Source: DASPWW01 sp963803425 | Lineage (GTDB): Bacteria > Actinomycetota > Thermoleophilia > Solirubrobacterales > 70-9 | Assembly: GCA_963803425.1 (NCBI GenBank) | Contig: CAWDMA010000001.1 | Span: 496,001 to 560,000, forward strand | Direction: 5' to 3' | DNA: 64,000 nt | Shown here: positions 16,628 through 25,626 of the stretch, one piece after another | Layout of the letters: the number at the start of each line of letters is the position of its first letter | Position numbering within the stretch: position 1 is the stretch's first letter | Made by a program: the position numbers and the translations under genes | The notes under the pieces: generated by a model | The model's database searches: none | What the model was told of the DNA's origin: nothing | The model's input: only the letters and a program-made list of their open reading frames with translations

Positions 16628-18094
16628 TCAGCGGCAGGTGGCGCCGGCGCAGTTGCGGAGCTCGGCGAGCCGCTTCGCCAGCCGGGAGCGGACCAGCGCG
16701 TACTCGGGCGAGTCGTGGACGCTGTGCAGCTCCTCCGGGTCGCGCTCCAGGTCGTACAGCTCCTTGTCGCGGCCGTCGTACTCCGCGTACATGTAGCGGC
16801 GCGTCCGCACCCCGACGAAGCGCCCGTGCGTGCGCTCGAACACCTCCAGCAGGACCGCCGGGTCGGCCTCGTTCCGGCCCCGGCTGGCGAGCAGGGAGCG
16901 GCCGTCGGGCTCGATGTCGGGCTCGGCGCTCGCCAGGTCGAGGATCGTCGGCGCCAGGTCGACGTTCCCGACCAATCGGTCGCTGCGCACCCCGTGGGCG
17001 AACCCGGGGCCCCGGATCAGCAGCGGCACCCCGATCGCCTCCTCGTACGGGTTCGACTTCCCGGAAGCGATCCGGTGCTCCCCCTTCAGGAACCCGTTGT
17101 CCGAGGTGAAGATGAGCACGGTGTTGCCGAGCTCACCCTGGCGGCGCAGCTCCGCCGCCACCCGCTTCACCAGCTGATCGACCGCCTGCAGCGTCTCGAG
17201 CTGGCTCACGTACACCTTGTCGATCTCCCTGCGCTGGGCGCGGTCCAGCCGCGACCGGGACTGGATGAAGCGGGGCTTGTCGGAGACGTTGCGCTCGTTC
17301 ACCGACTTGCGGTGCGGCGGCGTGCGGCCCTCGAACCGGCCCCGGTCGCGCGGGGCCGGCTCCGGGTTGCGGTCCGAGTACGGGGCCGCGCCGTAGTCGA
17401 TGTGGGGCGCGGTCGTCGCCACCCACATGAACAGCGGCTGATCGCTCCCGGCCTGCTCCCGGATCACGTGGACGGCCTTGTCGGCGAGCACGTCGGTCTT
17501 GTAGTCGCGGGCGGCGTGGCCGTAGGAGACCAGCGTGCCGTTCTCGTTCACGGGGAAGTCGAACGGCGACCGGTGCCCCAGGGCCGGCAGCCCGTACCAC
17601 TCGCTCCACCCGGGCGGCACCACCGTCGCCCCCTCGCCCTCGCCGTAGCCGTTCAGGAACTTGCCGATGAACGCCGTCCGGTACCCCGCCCGCGACAGCC
17701 ACACCGGCAGCGTGTGCTCCGTGTCGAGCCGCTTGTACCCGCCCCTCGGCCCCTGGTTGTTGAGGACGCCGTGGTTGTGCGCGTACTGCCCGGTCATGAA
17801 GGTGGCCCGCGACGGACAGCACAGGGGGAAGCTCACCACCGAGTTGGTGTACGTCACCCCGTGGTCGCCGATCAGCCGCCGGGTCTTCGGCATCACGCTC
17901 ATCGTGTCCACCGACTGGTCGTCGGTCATCACGACCACCACGTTGGGCGCTGCCTGGTCGAAGTTCGCCGCGGGCCTGACGGGCGTGGTCGAGTGGCGTA
18001 AGCCGCCGCCGACGACCACCAGCACGAGTGCCAACAGCCCGCCGAGCGCCAAGACCACCCCTGCCATGCCGCGCCTCCGGACGGCGTCGAGCAT
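16628..18094 (-). CDS. Sulfatase, membrane-anchored or exported
   Basis: A 488-residue sulfatase, paralogous to the one at 2402-3823. An N-terminal span (VVLALGGLLALVLVVVGGG) anchors or exports it. Metal ligands MTDDQ (residues 56-60) and the formylglycine signature LCCPSRATFMTGQ (Cys92 of C-x-P-S-R) are intact, with FTSDNGFLKGEH later. ATG at 18094 has a TAGGTT box 6 nt upstream on the minus strand. It is divergent from the lysC gene by 75 bp and lies upstream of padR on the same strand, but the PadR palindrome in between argues for separate transcription. Confidence 0.9.
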   Translation of the reverse strand: MLDAVRRRGMAGVVLALGGLLALVLVVVGGGLRHSTTPVRPAANFDQAAPNVVVVMTDDQSVDTMSVMPKTRRLIGDHGVTYTNSVVSFPLCCPSRATFMTGQYAHNHGVLNNQGPRGGYKRLDTEHTLPVWLSRAGYRTAFIGKFLNGYGEGEGATVVPPGWSEWYGLPALGHRSPFDFPVNENGTLVSYGHAARDYKTDVLADKAVHVIREQAGSDQPLFMWVATTAPHIDYGAAPYSDRNPEPAPRDRGRFEGRTPPHRKSVNERNVSDKPRFIQSRSRLDRAQRREIDKVYVSQLETLQAVDQLVKRVAAELRRQGELGNTVLIFTSDNGFLKGEHRIASGKSNPYEEAIGVPLLIRGPGFAHGVRSDRLVGNVDLAPTILDLASAEPDIEPDGRSLLASRGRNEADPAVLLEVFERTHGRFVGVRTRRYMYAEYDGRDKELYDLERDPEELHSVHDSPEYALVRSRLAKRLAELRNCAGATCR

Positions 18095-18169
18095 TGCGGC
18101 AACCTAGCAGGCTCCCCGCGCCGCGCGGTCACGTGGGTATTCTCGGCGGTTCCGCGATCGGCATCGCCA

Positions 18170-19465
18170 ATGGACCGGATCTCAGCTCAAGACCTCGTCG
18201 TGATGAAGTTCGGCGGCACCTCGGTCGCCGAGGCCGAGGACATCAAGCGCGCCGCGCGCCGGATCGTCGCCGCGCGCGAGCGCGGCAGCCGCGTCGTCGC
18301 CGTGCTCTCGGCGCGCGGCAAGACCACCGACGAGCTCGTCGCGATGGCCCGCGAGGTCTCGGATCGTCCCGCCCCGCGCGAGATGGACATGCTGCTCTCG
18401 ACCGGGGAGCGGATCTCCTGCGCGCTGTGCGCGATGGCGATCAACGACCTCGGCCACGAGGCGATCTCGCTGACCGGCTCGCAGGCCGGGATCGTCACCG
18501 ACTCCTCCCACACGAAGGCGCGGATCATCGACGTGCGGGCCGACCGGATCCGCGAGGCGCTCGCCGAGCGACCGGATCGTGCTGGTCGCCGGGTTCCAGG
18601 GGGTGTCGACCGACAGCCGCGACGTCACCACCCTCGGCCGCGGCGGCTCCGACACGACCGCCGTCGCGCTCGCCGCGGCGCTCGGCGCCGACGTGTGCGA
18701 GATCTACACCGACGTTCGCGGCGTGTTCAGCGCCGACCCGCGGATCGTCCCGGATGCGCGCAAGCTGGCGATGGTCTCCTTCGAGGAGATGCTCGAGATG
18801 GCCGCCTCGGGCGCCAAGGTGCTGCAGCTGCGCTCCGTCGAGTACGCGCGCAACCACGGCGTCCGGATCCACTGCCGCTCGCTCCTTCGAGGACGCCCCC
18901 GGTACCCTCGTGCTCTCCGAGGACGAGACGATGGAGACGACCACTCGTAACTGCCGTCACCCACTCCGACGGAGGAGGCGCGAGTGACGATGACCGGCGT
19001 CCGCGACGAGCCCGGCGTCGCCGGGCGGATCTTCGGCGCGCTCGCCGACGCGAACGTCAACGTCGACATGATCATCCAGAACGAGCCGGTCGCCGCCGAC
19101 CATGGCGCGGACCTCTCGTTCACCGTCGCCGCGCGACGAGCTCGCGACCGCGGTCGAGGCGATCGAGCGGCTCGATGTCGCGACCGGGATCCAGACCGAC
19201 GAGCAGATCGGCAAGGTCTCGATCGTCGGGGCCGGGATGCGCAGCCACCCGGGCGTCGCCGCGAAGGTGTTCGAGACGCTCGGCGACGCAGCGGATCAAC
19301 ATCGAGATGATCTCGACCTCGCCGATCAAGATCTCCTGCGTGGTCGCCGCCGAGCAAGTCCCGACCGCGGTGAAGGCCCTGCACGAGGCGTTCGAGCTCG
19401 GCGCCGACGCGGTCCGCCGCGAGCAGCCGACCGGGCTCGAGCACCGTCCCACGGTGTCGTCGTGA
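18170..19465 (+). pseudogene. lysC: Aspartate kinase, reading frame broken by about six single-base insertions
   Basis: The kinase starts normally at ATG 18170 with MKFGGTSV, continues through LLSTGERISCALCAMAI and TGSQAGIVTD, then changes frame near 18573 (VLVAGFQGVSTDSRDVTTLG resumes in the next frame). Further shifts are evident near 18885, 18937, 18967, 19130 and 19290; each is explained by one extra base. All expected parts are present across frames: the amino-acid kinase domain and two ACT domains (VTMTGVRDEPGVAGRIFGAL and INIEMISTSPIKISCVV). The stop TGA at 19463 overlaps the asd start. Because neighbouring essential genes carry the same kind of lesion, sequence error is a better explanation than gene decay. 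Catalyses the first step of the aspartate amino-acid family. Confidence 0.8.
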
Positions 19466-20517
19466 GCTACCGGGTCGGCGTTGTCGGCGCCACGGGCGCC
19501 GTCGGCCAGGTGGTCCTGGAGGTGCTCGCCGCGCGCGGCTTCCCGGCGTCCGAGGTGGTCCCGTTCACCTCGGAGCGCTCGGCCGGGACGCGGGTGAGCT
19601 TGAACGGGGGCGAGCTCGAGATGCCGGCCGCTGTCGGACGAGGCGATCCAGGGGCTCGACCTGGTGATCTCGTCCGCCGGGAGCGCGGTCAGCGCCGAGT
19701 GGGCGCCGCGCCTGGTCGACGCCGGTGCCGTGGTGGTCGACAACACGAGCTACTGGCGGATGCACGACGACGTGCCGCTCGTCGTCGCCGAGGTCAACCC
19801 CGAGGCCGCCGCCGAGCACACACGGGATCGTCGCCAACCCGAACTGCACGACGATGCAGATGGTGGTCGCGCTGGAGCCGATCTGGGACGCGGCCGGGCT
19901 CGAGCGGGTGGTCGTCTCCACCTACCAGTCCGTGTCGGGGACCGGGCGGCAGGCGATCGACGGAGCTCGAGCAGCAGGTCCGGGCCGTGCTCGACGGCAG
20001 GCCGGTGGACCCGGTCGAGGTCTATCCGCACCAGATCGCCTTCAACGTGATCCCGCAGGTCGAGACCTTCGCGAAGGGCGACGACTACACGACCGAGGAG
20101 CGCAAGGTGATGGCCGAGACGCGCAAGATCCTCGGCGCGGGCGAGGAGCTCGGGATGTCGGCGACCTGCGCGCGCGTGCCGGTCTTCACCGGCCACTCCG
20201 AGTCGGTCAACGTGCAGACGCGCGACGCCGCTCTCCCCCGACGAGTGCCGCGAGCTGCTCGCCGCGCGCCGCGGGGATCGTCGTAGTCGACGCCCCGCGC
20301 GGACGGGATCTACCCGCTCGCGATCGACGCCGCCGGCCGCGACGAGGTGCTGGTCGGGCGGATCCGCCGCGACCCCTCGCACGAGCGCTGCCTGAACATG
20401 TGGGTCGTCGGCGACAACCTGCGCAAGGGGGCCGCGACGAACGCCGTCCAGGTGGCCGAGCTCCTGCACGAGCGGGAGCTGATTCGCGCCAGTCGCGAGC
20501 CCGTCCGGGCAGGCTGA
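19462..20517 (+). pseudogene. asd: Aspartate-semialdehyde dehydrogenase, frame broken by single-base insertions
   Basis: Starts at GTG 19462 (VSYRVGVVGATGAVGQVVLE), four bases overlapping lysC, and reduces aspartyl phosphate to the semialdehyde for Lys/Thr/Met and diaminopimelate synthesis. The NADP glycine motif GATGAVG and the active-site cysteine segment NPNCTTMQ are present, as is EERKVMAETRKILG. The frame changes near 19628, 19823, 19962, 20232, 20266 and 20300, each consistent with one added base. The end, ELLHERELI...VRAG, is normal. An essential biosynthetic gene would not usually carry six lesions, so error is likely. Confidence 0.8.
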
Positions 20518-20545
20518 CGCCGATCCCGCCGGTCATCGCCGTCTG

Positions 20546-21746
20546 ATGGACCTCAGCTTCGGGGAGGCGCTGCTGGTCGTCGGGCTGCTGCTCGCGGTGG
20601 CCGCGGCGCTGTCGGGGGTGATGCGCGGGACCGTGCTGTCGATCTCGGTGCTCTCGGTCGCGGCCGGGATCGGATTTGCGGTCGCCGACGTGGTCTCGGT
20701 CGACACCGAGGACCCCGGCGTGCGTCGAGATCGATCGAGCTGGCGCTCGTCCTCACCCTGTTCTCGGACGGGATGTTCGTCGAGCGCGAGCTGTTGGCGA
20801 GCACTGGGGCCCGGTCGGCGCGGGCGCTGGTGATCGCGATGCCGGTGACGATGGTGCTGCTCGCGCTCGGCGCCAAGGCTGCTGTTCGGCGAGCCTCACC
20901 TGGGCCGGAGGCGTTCCTGCTCGCCGCGGTGCTCGACGCCGACCGACCCGGTCGTCACCTCGGCCGTCGTCACCGCGCAGCGCGTCCCGGCACTGGTCCG
21001 CCACACGCTCAACCTCGAGTCGGGGCTTAACGACGGCCTGGCGCTGCCGTTCGTGCTGTTCTTCCTGGTCCTGTCCACGCCCGGCGGCGACGCCGGCACG
21101 GAGGCCGTCGAGCTGCTCGGCGAGGCGGCCGTCGGCGCCCTGATCGGGATCGTGCTCGGCCTGCTGGCGGGCGCATGCACAACCGGCTCCCCGGCGGCGG
21201 GATCACCGCGCGCTACGAGGGGATCTACGCGATCGGGTTCGGGTTGACGGCGTTCGGGCTCGCCGACGTCACCTTCGGCAACGGGCTGATCGCGGCGTTC
21301 GTGTGCGGGATCGTGCTTGGCGCCGCTCCGAGCACGAGGTGCCGGAGAGCTTCGTCGTCTTCAGCGAGAACGTCAGCGCGATCTTCCAGGTGCTGACGTT
21401 CTTCGTGTTCGGAGCGCTGATCGTCGCGACGGGCTTCGACGGGTCGATCCCGGCGCTGGCCGCGTTCATCGTGTTCGCGCTGCTCGTCGCCCGTCCGGTC
21501 GCGGTGATGGTGGCGCTGCTCGGCACGAAGCTCCCGCAGGCGCAGAAGCTGTTCATCGCCTGGTTCGGGCCGAAGGGCGTCGCCTCGATGCTGTTCGCGC
21601 TGCTCGTCCTCGACAGCGGGGTCGCGCACGGATCGCTCGTCTTCGACGTCGCGGCGTTCATGATCCTCGCCTCGATCACTGCGCACGGGCTCACCGACAC
21701 CATCGGGGCGCGGTGGATCGAGCGGCGGATGGAGAGCGCGAGCTAG
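20546..21746 (+). pseudogene. Monovalent cation:proton antiporter (NhaP/CPA1-like), frame broken by indels
   Basis: From ATG 20546 the protein opens with membrane spans (FGEALLVVGLLLAVAAALSG) and continues across several frames with a cation/proton antiporter fold: LFSDGMFVERELL, DPVVTSAVVTAQRVPALVRH, LNLESGLNDGLALPFVLFF and GPKGVASMLFALLVL. The LNLESGLNDG and GPKG segments are typical of CPA1 antiporters. Frame changes appear near 20726, 20735, 20885, 20912, 20945, 21175 and 21330; most are plus one, while the last two look like minus one. The 3' end overlaps the convergent CCG-subunit gene by 4 bp. Confidence 0.7.
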
Positions 21747-22630
21747 GCCGGAACCGGCGTCAGCCGCTCCTCGACCCACTCGGTCGAGGCGATGTGCTTG
21801 CGCATCCCGAGGCGCTTCGGCTCGATCCCGAGCGCCAGGCCGACGAGCTGCGGGAGGTGGAGCACGGCAAGGCCGAGCTCGCGTCCGGTGATCTTCGCCG
21901 CCTCCGGCTGTTGCATGTCGAGGTTCAGGTGGCATAGCGGGCACGGGGTGACGAGGCAGTCCGCGCCGGCGTCGAGCGCGTCACCCACGTGGGTGCCGGC
22001 CTGGCGCAGCGAGGTCTCCCGGTTCATCGTCACGATCGGGAAGCCGCAGCACTTGCGGGCGCCGTCGTACTCGACGGCCTCGCCGCCGAGCGCCTCGATC
22101 ACCTGCTCCAGGTAGAGGTCGCGATCGGGGTTCTCGTCGTACCCCAGCCGCGCCTTGGGGCGGAGCACGTAGCAGCCGTAGAACGGACCGACCCGCAGCC
22201 CTTCGAGGGGGCGTTGGACGTGCTTGCGGAGCTCGTCAAGCCCGAAGTCCTCGACCAGCAGCCACAGGAAGTTCTTGTTCGTGATCCCTGCCTCGTAGTT
22301 GAGCCCCTCGGCGGCGAGCGCCTCGTTGATGTGGGCGCGGTAGGCGGAGTCGGCGTCGAGCCGCTGCTGACACTCGGACTGGGCTCCTTGGCAGGTGGAG
22401 CAGATGTTCATCATCGAGACGCCGGTCTGCTGGGCGAGCGCAAAGGTGCGGGCGTTCAGCGTGTCGACGAGCTCCTGGTTGTGCTCCGCAATCACCCCGG
22501 CACCGCAGCAGTTGGCGCGGTCCAGCTCGACCAGCTTGATCCCGAGCTCCTCGGCGACCAGCGCCATCGATCCGTGCAACTCCGGCGTGAACCCGCGCGA
22601 GACACAGCCCGGCCAATACGCAACTTTCAT
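21743..22630 (-). CDS. Cysteine-rich CCG-domain subunit of succinate dehydrogenase/fumarate reductase (SdhE/HdrB-like)
   Basis: A 295-residue soluble protein with two cysteine-rich CCG domains: NCCGAG in the first half (with MNICSTCQGAQ) and KCCGFPIV in the second (with CLVTPCPLCHLNL). This is the HdrB fold, which holds a noncubane iron-sulfur cluster. Located after sdhA and sdhB on the same strand, it corresponds to SdhE of the type-E succinate:quinone reductases and to MfrE/TfrB-type fumarate reductases, and replaces the usual haem-binding membrane subunits. ATG at 22630 lies 2 nt from the 3' arm of a hairpin repeat that carries GGAGGAGG. This gene is free of frame errors. Confidence 0.82.
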   Translation of the reverse strand: MKVAYWPGCVSRGFTPELHGSMALVAEELGIKLVELDRANCCGAGVIAEHNQELVDTLNARTFALAQQTGVSMMNICSTCQGAQSECQQRLDADSAYRAHINEALAAEGLNYEAGITNKNFLWLLVEDFGLDELRKHVQRPLEGLRVGPFYGCYVLRPKARLGYDENPDRDLYLEQVIEALGGEAVEYDGARKCCGFPIVTMNRETSLRQAGTHVGDALDAGADCLVTPCPLCHLNLDMQQPEAAKITGRELGLAVLHLPQLVGLALGIEPKRLGMRKHIASTEWVEERLTPVPA

Positions 22631-22632
22631 CT

Positions 22633-22670
22633 CCCGCCGCCTCCTCCGCTTCGCGTCCGGGGGCGGCGGG
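22633..22670 (-). repeat. Dispersed hairpin element, copy A
   Basis: Minus-strand orientation: 9-nt arms CCCGCCGCC and GGCGGCGGG, perfectly complementary, enclose the 20-nt loop CCCGGACGCGAAGCGGAGGA (22642-22661). It fills most of the gap between the sdhB stop and the CCG-subunit start, and the GGAGGAGG at the loop/stem border lies about 9 nt before the ATG at 22630, so it may act as the ribosome binding site. Same strand as the host operon. Confidence 0.85.
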
Positions 22671-22686
22671 GCTTGCGCCACTCCCG

Positions 22687-23863
22687 TCATCGGTTTCCTA
22701 CCTCGTCGGGCTCGGGCTCGACGGCCGCCTCGGGCACGTCCTGGTCGGGCTCCTCGCCCCGGATGTACAGGTTGAGCTCCTCGCGATGGCCCTCGGTGTG
22801 CTCGTAGATCCGCTTCACCCGCTTCTGGGAGTCGCCGGGGAGCTTGTGGTGGACACCGGGGATCAGCTTCGGCAGCGACCGCATCTTCCCGGTCCGGATC
22901 CCGCGGATCGCGGTCGGGATCGAGCCGATCAGGCCCTTGATCGCCCCCGGGGTCGGGACCAGCTTGCCCTTGATCCCGGGCGCGTAGGACTCCTGGAACA
23001 GCATCGACTCGTCGAGCGTCCCCTTCTTCTCGATGATCTTCGTGAACGCCTCCTCGTGCCGGCGTCCGTTGTTGGCGTCGTCGATCCCGTGGTCGTGGGT
23101 CGCCGCGCGGCGCAGTCGCATGATCTGGTCCATCGGCGCGACGCCCTTCGGGCACGCGTCGATGCAGCTGAAGCAGTGGGTGCAGTCGTAGATCCCGTGC
23201 GGGTCCTGGGCGAGGTCGTGGAGGCGCTCGGTGTGCTGGCCGTCGCGCGGGTCGCCGACGAACCGGTACGCCTTCGCAAGCGCGGCGGGGCCGATGAAGT
23301 CTGGGTCGGCCTCCATCGAGAGGCAGGAGGAGACGCACGCGCCGCACTGGATGCACGCCATCGACTGGGTGATGTCGATCATCGACTCGGGCGGGACGAC
23401 GTGCTCGCGCTCGGGCTCCTCGCCCTCGGGAAGCAGCCACGGCGTGACGCGGCGGATCTTCGTCCAGTGGGTCGACTCCATGTCGGTGACGAGGTCCTTG
23501 ATCACCGGCATGTTCCCCATCGGCTCGACCACAATTGGGCGCGCTGCGTCTCCGCTTCGCGTCCGGGCGCCGCGCGGTCACCGCCGGACTGCCGTTCCGT
23601 CGATTCGCGGCCTCGTGCGCCTCGCCGATCTGGGTCTTGCAGGCGAGCGTCGACTGGCCGTTGATCTTCACCCCGCACGACCCGCAGATCGCGGCGCGGC
23701 ACGAGCAGCGCACGACCAGCGAGCCGTCCTCGCGGTCGCGGGCCTGGAGCAGGCCGTCGAGCACGCTGAGCGTCGGGTCGAGCTCGACGTCGAACCGCTC
23801 CCAGTACGGCCCCTCGCCCGTCTCCGGCTGGTAGCGGCGCACCTTGAGCTCGAACTTGGCCAT
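22687..23863 (-). CDS. sdhB: Succinate dehydrogenase/fumarate reductase iron-sulfur subunit, interrupted by a frame change
   Basis: ATG 23863 opens MAKFELKVRRYQPETGEG with the [2Fe-2S] ferredoxin domain (CSCRAAICGSCGVKING). After KTQIGEA the protein runs into about 20 extra residues coded by hairpin repeat copy B, and the frame then changes by one before VVEPMGNMPVIKDLV. The rest (from about 23532 down to 22687) is a normal C-terminal domain with the cluster ligands ACIQCGACVSSCL and DCTHCFSCIDACPKG and a long C-terminal extension. Start lies 17 bp after the sdhA stop. The single frame change falls in the stretch rich in sequence errors, so it may not be real; the inserted residues are. Confidence 0.75.
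23540..23576 (-). repeat. Dispersed hairpin element, copy B (inside sdhB)
   Basis: Minus-strand arms CGCGCGGCG and CGCAGCGCG (one G-A mismatch) enclose the 19-nt loop CCCGGACGCGAAGCGGAGA, one base shorter than in the other copies. It lies between the [2Fe-2S] and [4Fe-4S] parts of sdhB, is translated there as about RRPDAKRRRSAP, and is on the coding strand. Confidence 0.8.
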
Positions 23864-23880
23864 CGGATCGGAGACGGACC

Positions 23881-25585
23881 CTAGTAGGTCCGCTCGGCCG
23901 GCTCCCACTGGGTCATCGTCACCGGCGGTGTAGCTCGATCTCCGGCTCGGCGTCCGTTCGGCGACAGGACGATGTGCTTGTGCCACTCGTCGTCGTTTCG
24001 CTCCGGGAAGTCGGTGCGGAACTGCGCGCCGCGGCTCTCGGCCCGGTGCAGGGCCGCGACGCAGGTCGCCTCGGCGTTGTCGATAAGGAAGCCGAGCTCG
24101 ATCGCGCCGATCACGTCCTGGTTGAAGACGGTGCCGCGGTCGTCGATGTACGCGGTCTGGGGCTGCTCCGCGAGCTCGCCGGACCGGTGTCCAGCGCGGT
24201 CTGGATCCCGTCAGCGTCGCGGAACACCGCCAGGTGGGCGTCCATGGTCTCGCCGAGCTCGCGCTTCAGGCTCCGAGACGCGCTCGCCCGAGCCCGCGCT
24301 CGCGGCCGATGATCGCGTCGATCCGGCGCTGCTCGTCGGCGAGCGCGGTGCGAGAGACGGGCCGGGACCGCCGCCGGATTCCTTCGCGCGGCTCGGCGGC
24401 GTGCTCGCCGGAGCGGCGCCCGAAGATCAGCGTGTCGAGCAGCGAGTTGGCGCCGAGCCGGTTGCCGCCGTGGACCGAGACGCACGCGCACTCGCCAGCG
24501 GCGTATAGCCCGGGGACGTTCGTGCGCGCCCTGGACGTCGGTCCTTGACCCCGCCCATCGTGTAGTGGTTGCCGGGCTTGATCCGGATCGGCTCGCGTGG
24601 TGATGTCGACGCCGGCGAAGTCCCGGCCGACGAGCACGATCTCGCGGAGCGCCTCGTGGATCCGCTTCCGCGGGACCACCGTGATGTCGAGCGCCACGGT
24701 CCCGTCCGGGAAGCCGCGACCCTCGTTGATCTCGGTCTGCTCGGCGCGCGAGACCACGTCGCGGGAGGCGAGCTCCATCTTGTTCGGCGCGTACCGCTCC
24801 ATGAACCGCTCGCCCTTCGCGTTCAGCAGGTGCGCGCCCTCGCCGCGGGCGCCCTCGGTGATCAGGAAGCCCTTCCCGGCCAGCGTGGTCGGGTGGTACT
24901 GGATCATCTCCATGTCCATCAGCTGCGCCCCGGCGCGGTAGGCGAGCGAGATCCCGTCGCCGGTGCAGATCAGCGCGTTGGTAGTCGGCTGGAACATCTG
25001 GCCGTTCCCGCCGGTGGCGAGGATCGCCGACTTCGCGGTGAACAGCTCCAGCGAGCCGTCGCCGACGTTGCGGGTGATCGCGCCGGCGCAGTCGCCGTCT
25101 TCGTCGATCACGAGGCCGGTCGTGAACCACTCCTCGTAGCGGTCGATCAGCTCCTCGTACTTCATCAGCTGCTCGTACAGCACGTGCATGATCGCCTGGC
25201 CGGTGATGTCGGCGACGTAGTAGGTGCGCGCCGCGGACGCTCCGCCGAAGGCCCGGGTTCCCAGCCGGCCCTCCTCGTTGCGGTGGAACGTCACCCCGAG
25301 GTGCTCCAGGTGGAGGATCTCCTGGGGCGCCTCGCGGCACATGATCTCGATCGCGTCCTGGTCACCGAGGTAGTCGGAGCCCTTCACCGTGTCGAACGCG
25401 TGCGACTCCCAGGAGTCCCCGGGGTTGAGCGCCGCGTTGATCCCGCCCTGGGCGGCGTTCGAGTGGGAGCGGACCGGGTGGACCTTGCTGATGATCCCCA
25501 CGGACACGCCCTGCTCGGCCGCGGCGAGCGCCGCCCGCTGGCCGGCCAGGCCGGCTCCTATGACGAGTACGTCGTGCTCGGGCAA
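23881..25585 (-). pseudogene. sdhA: Succinate dehydrogenase/fumarate reductase flavoprotein subunit, 3' half broken by indels
   Basis: Begins at TTG 25585 (PEHDVLVIGAGLAGQRAAL) with the FAD glycine motif, then the covalent-flavin region VRSHSNAAQGGINAAL, YHPTTLAGKG and TEGARGEGAHL with the catalytic acid/base region. It runs in one frame to about 24600; after GVDITTR the frame shifts near 24600, 24543 and 24527 and again below 24270, the last segment (VFNQDVIGAIELGFLIDNAE...TMTQWEPAERTY) ending at 23881. Most shifts are single inserted bases. A TAGGAT box 9 nt before the TTG suggests a leaderless start. Catalyses succinate/fumarate interconversion with the sdhB and CCG subunits. Confidence 0.82.
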
Positions 25586-25626
25586 CTTGAGGTGATCCTA
25601 TATACGGAGGGCTGCCGTCGCGGCGC

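Noticed and set aside
16600..18130. Sulfatase 2 co-transcribed with padR
   Set aside because: The 81-bp gap carries a strong PadR palindrome and divergent spacing typical of a separate promoter.
18170..21746. Frameshifts in lysC, asd and the antiporter as evidence of pathway loss
   Set aside because: All expected domains are present, and the lesions are single inserted bases restricted to one interval, so sequence error is more likely.
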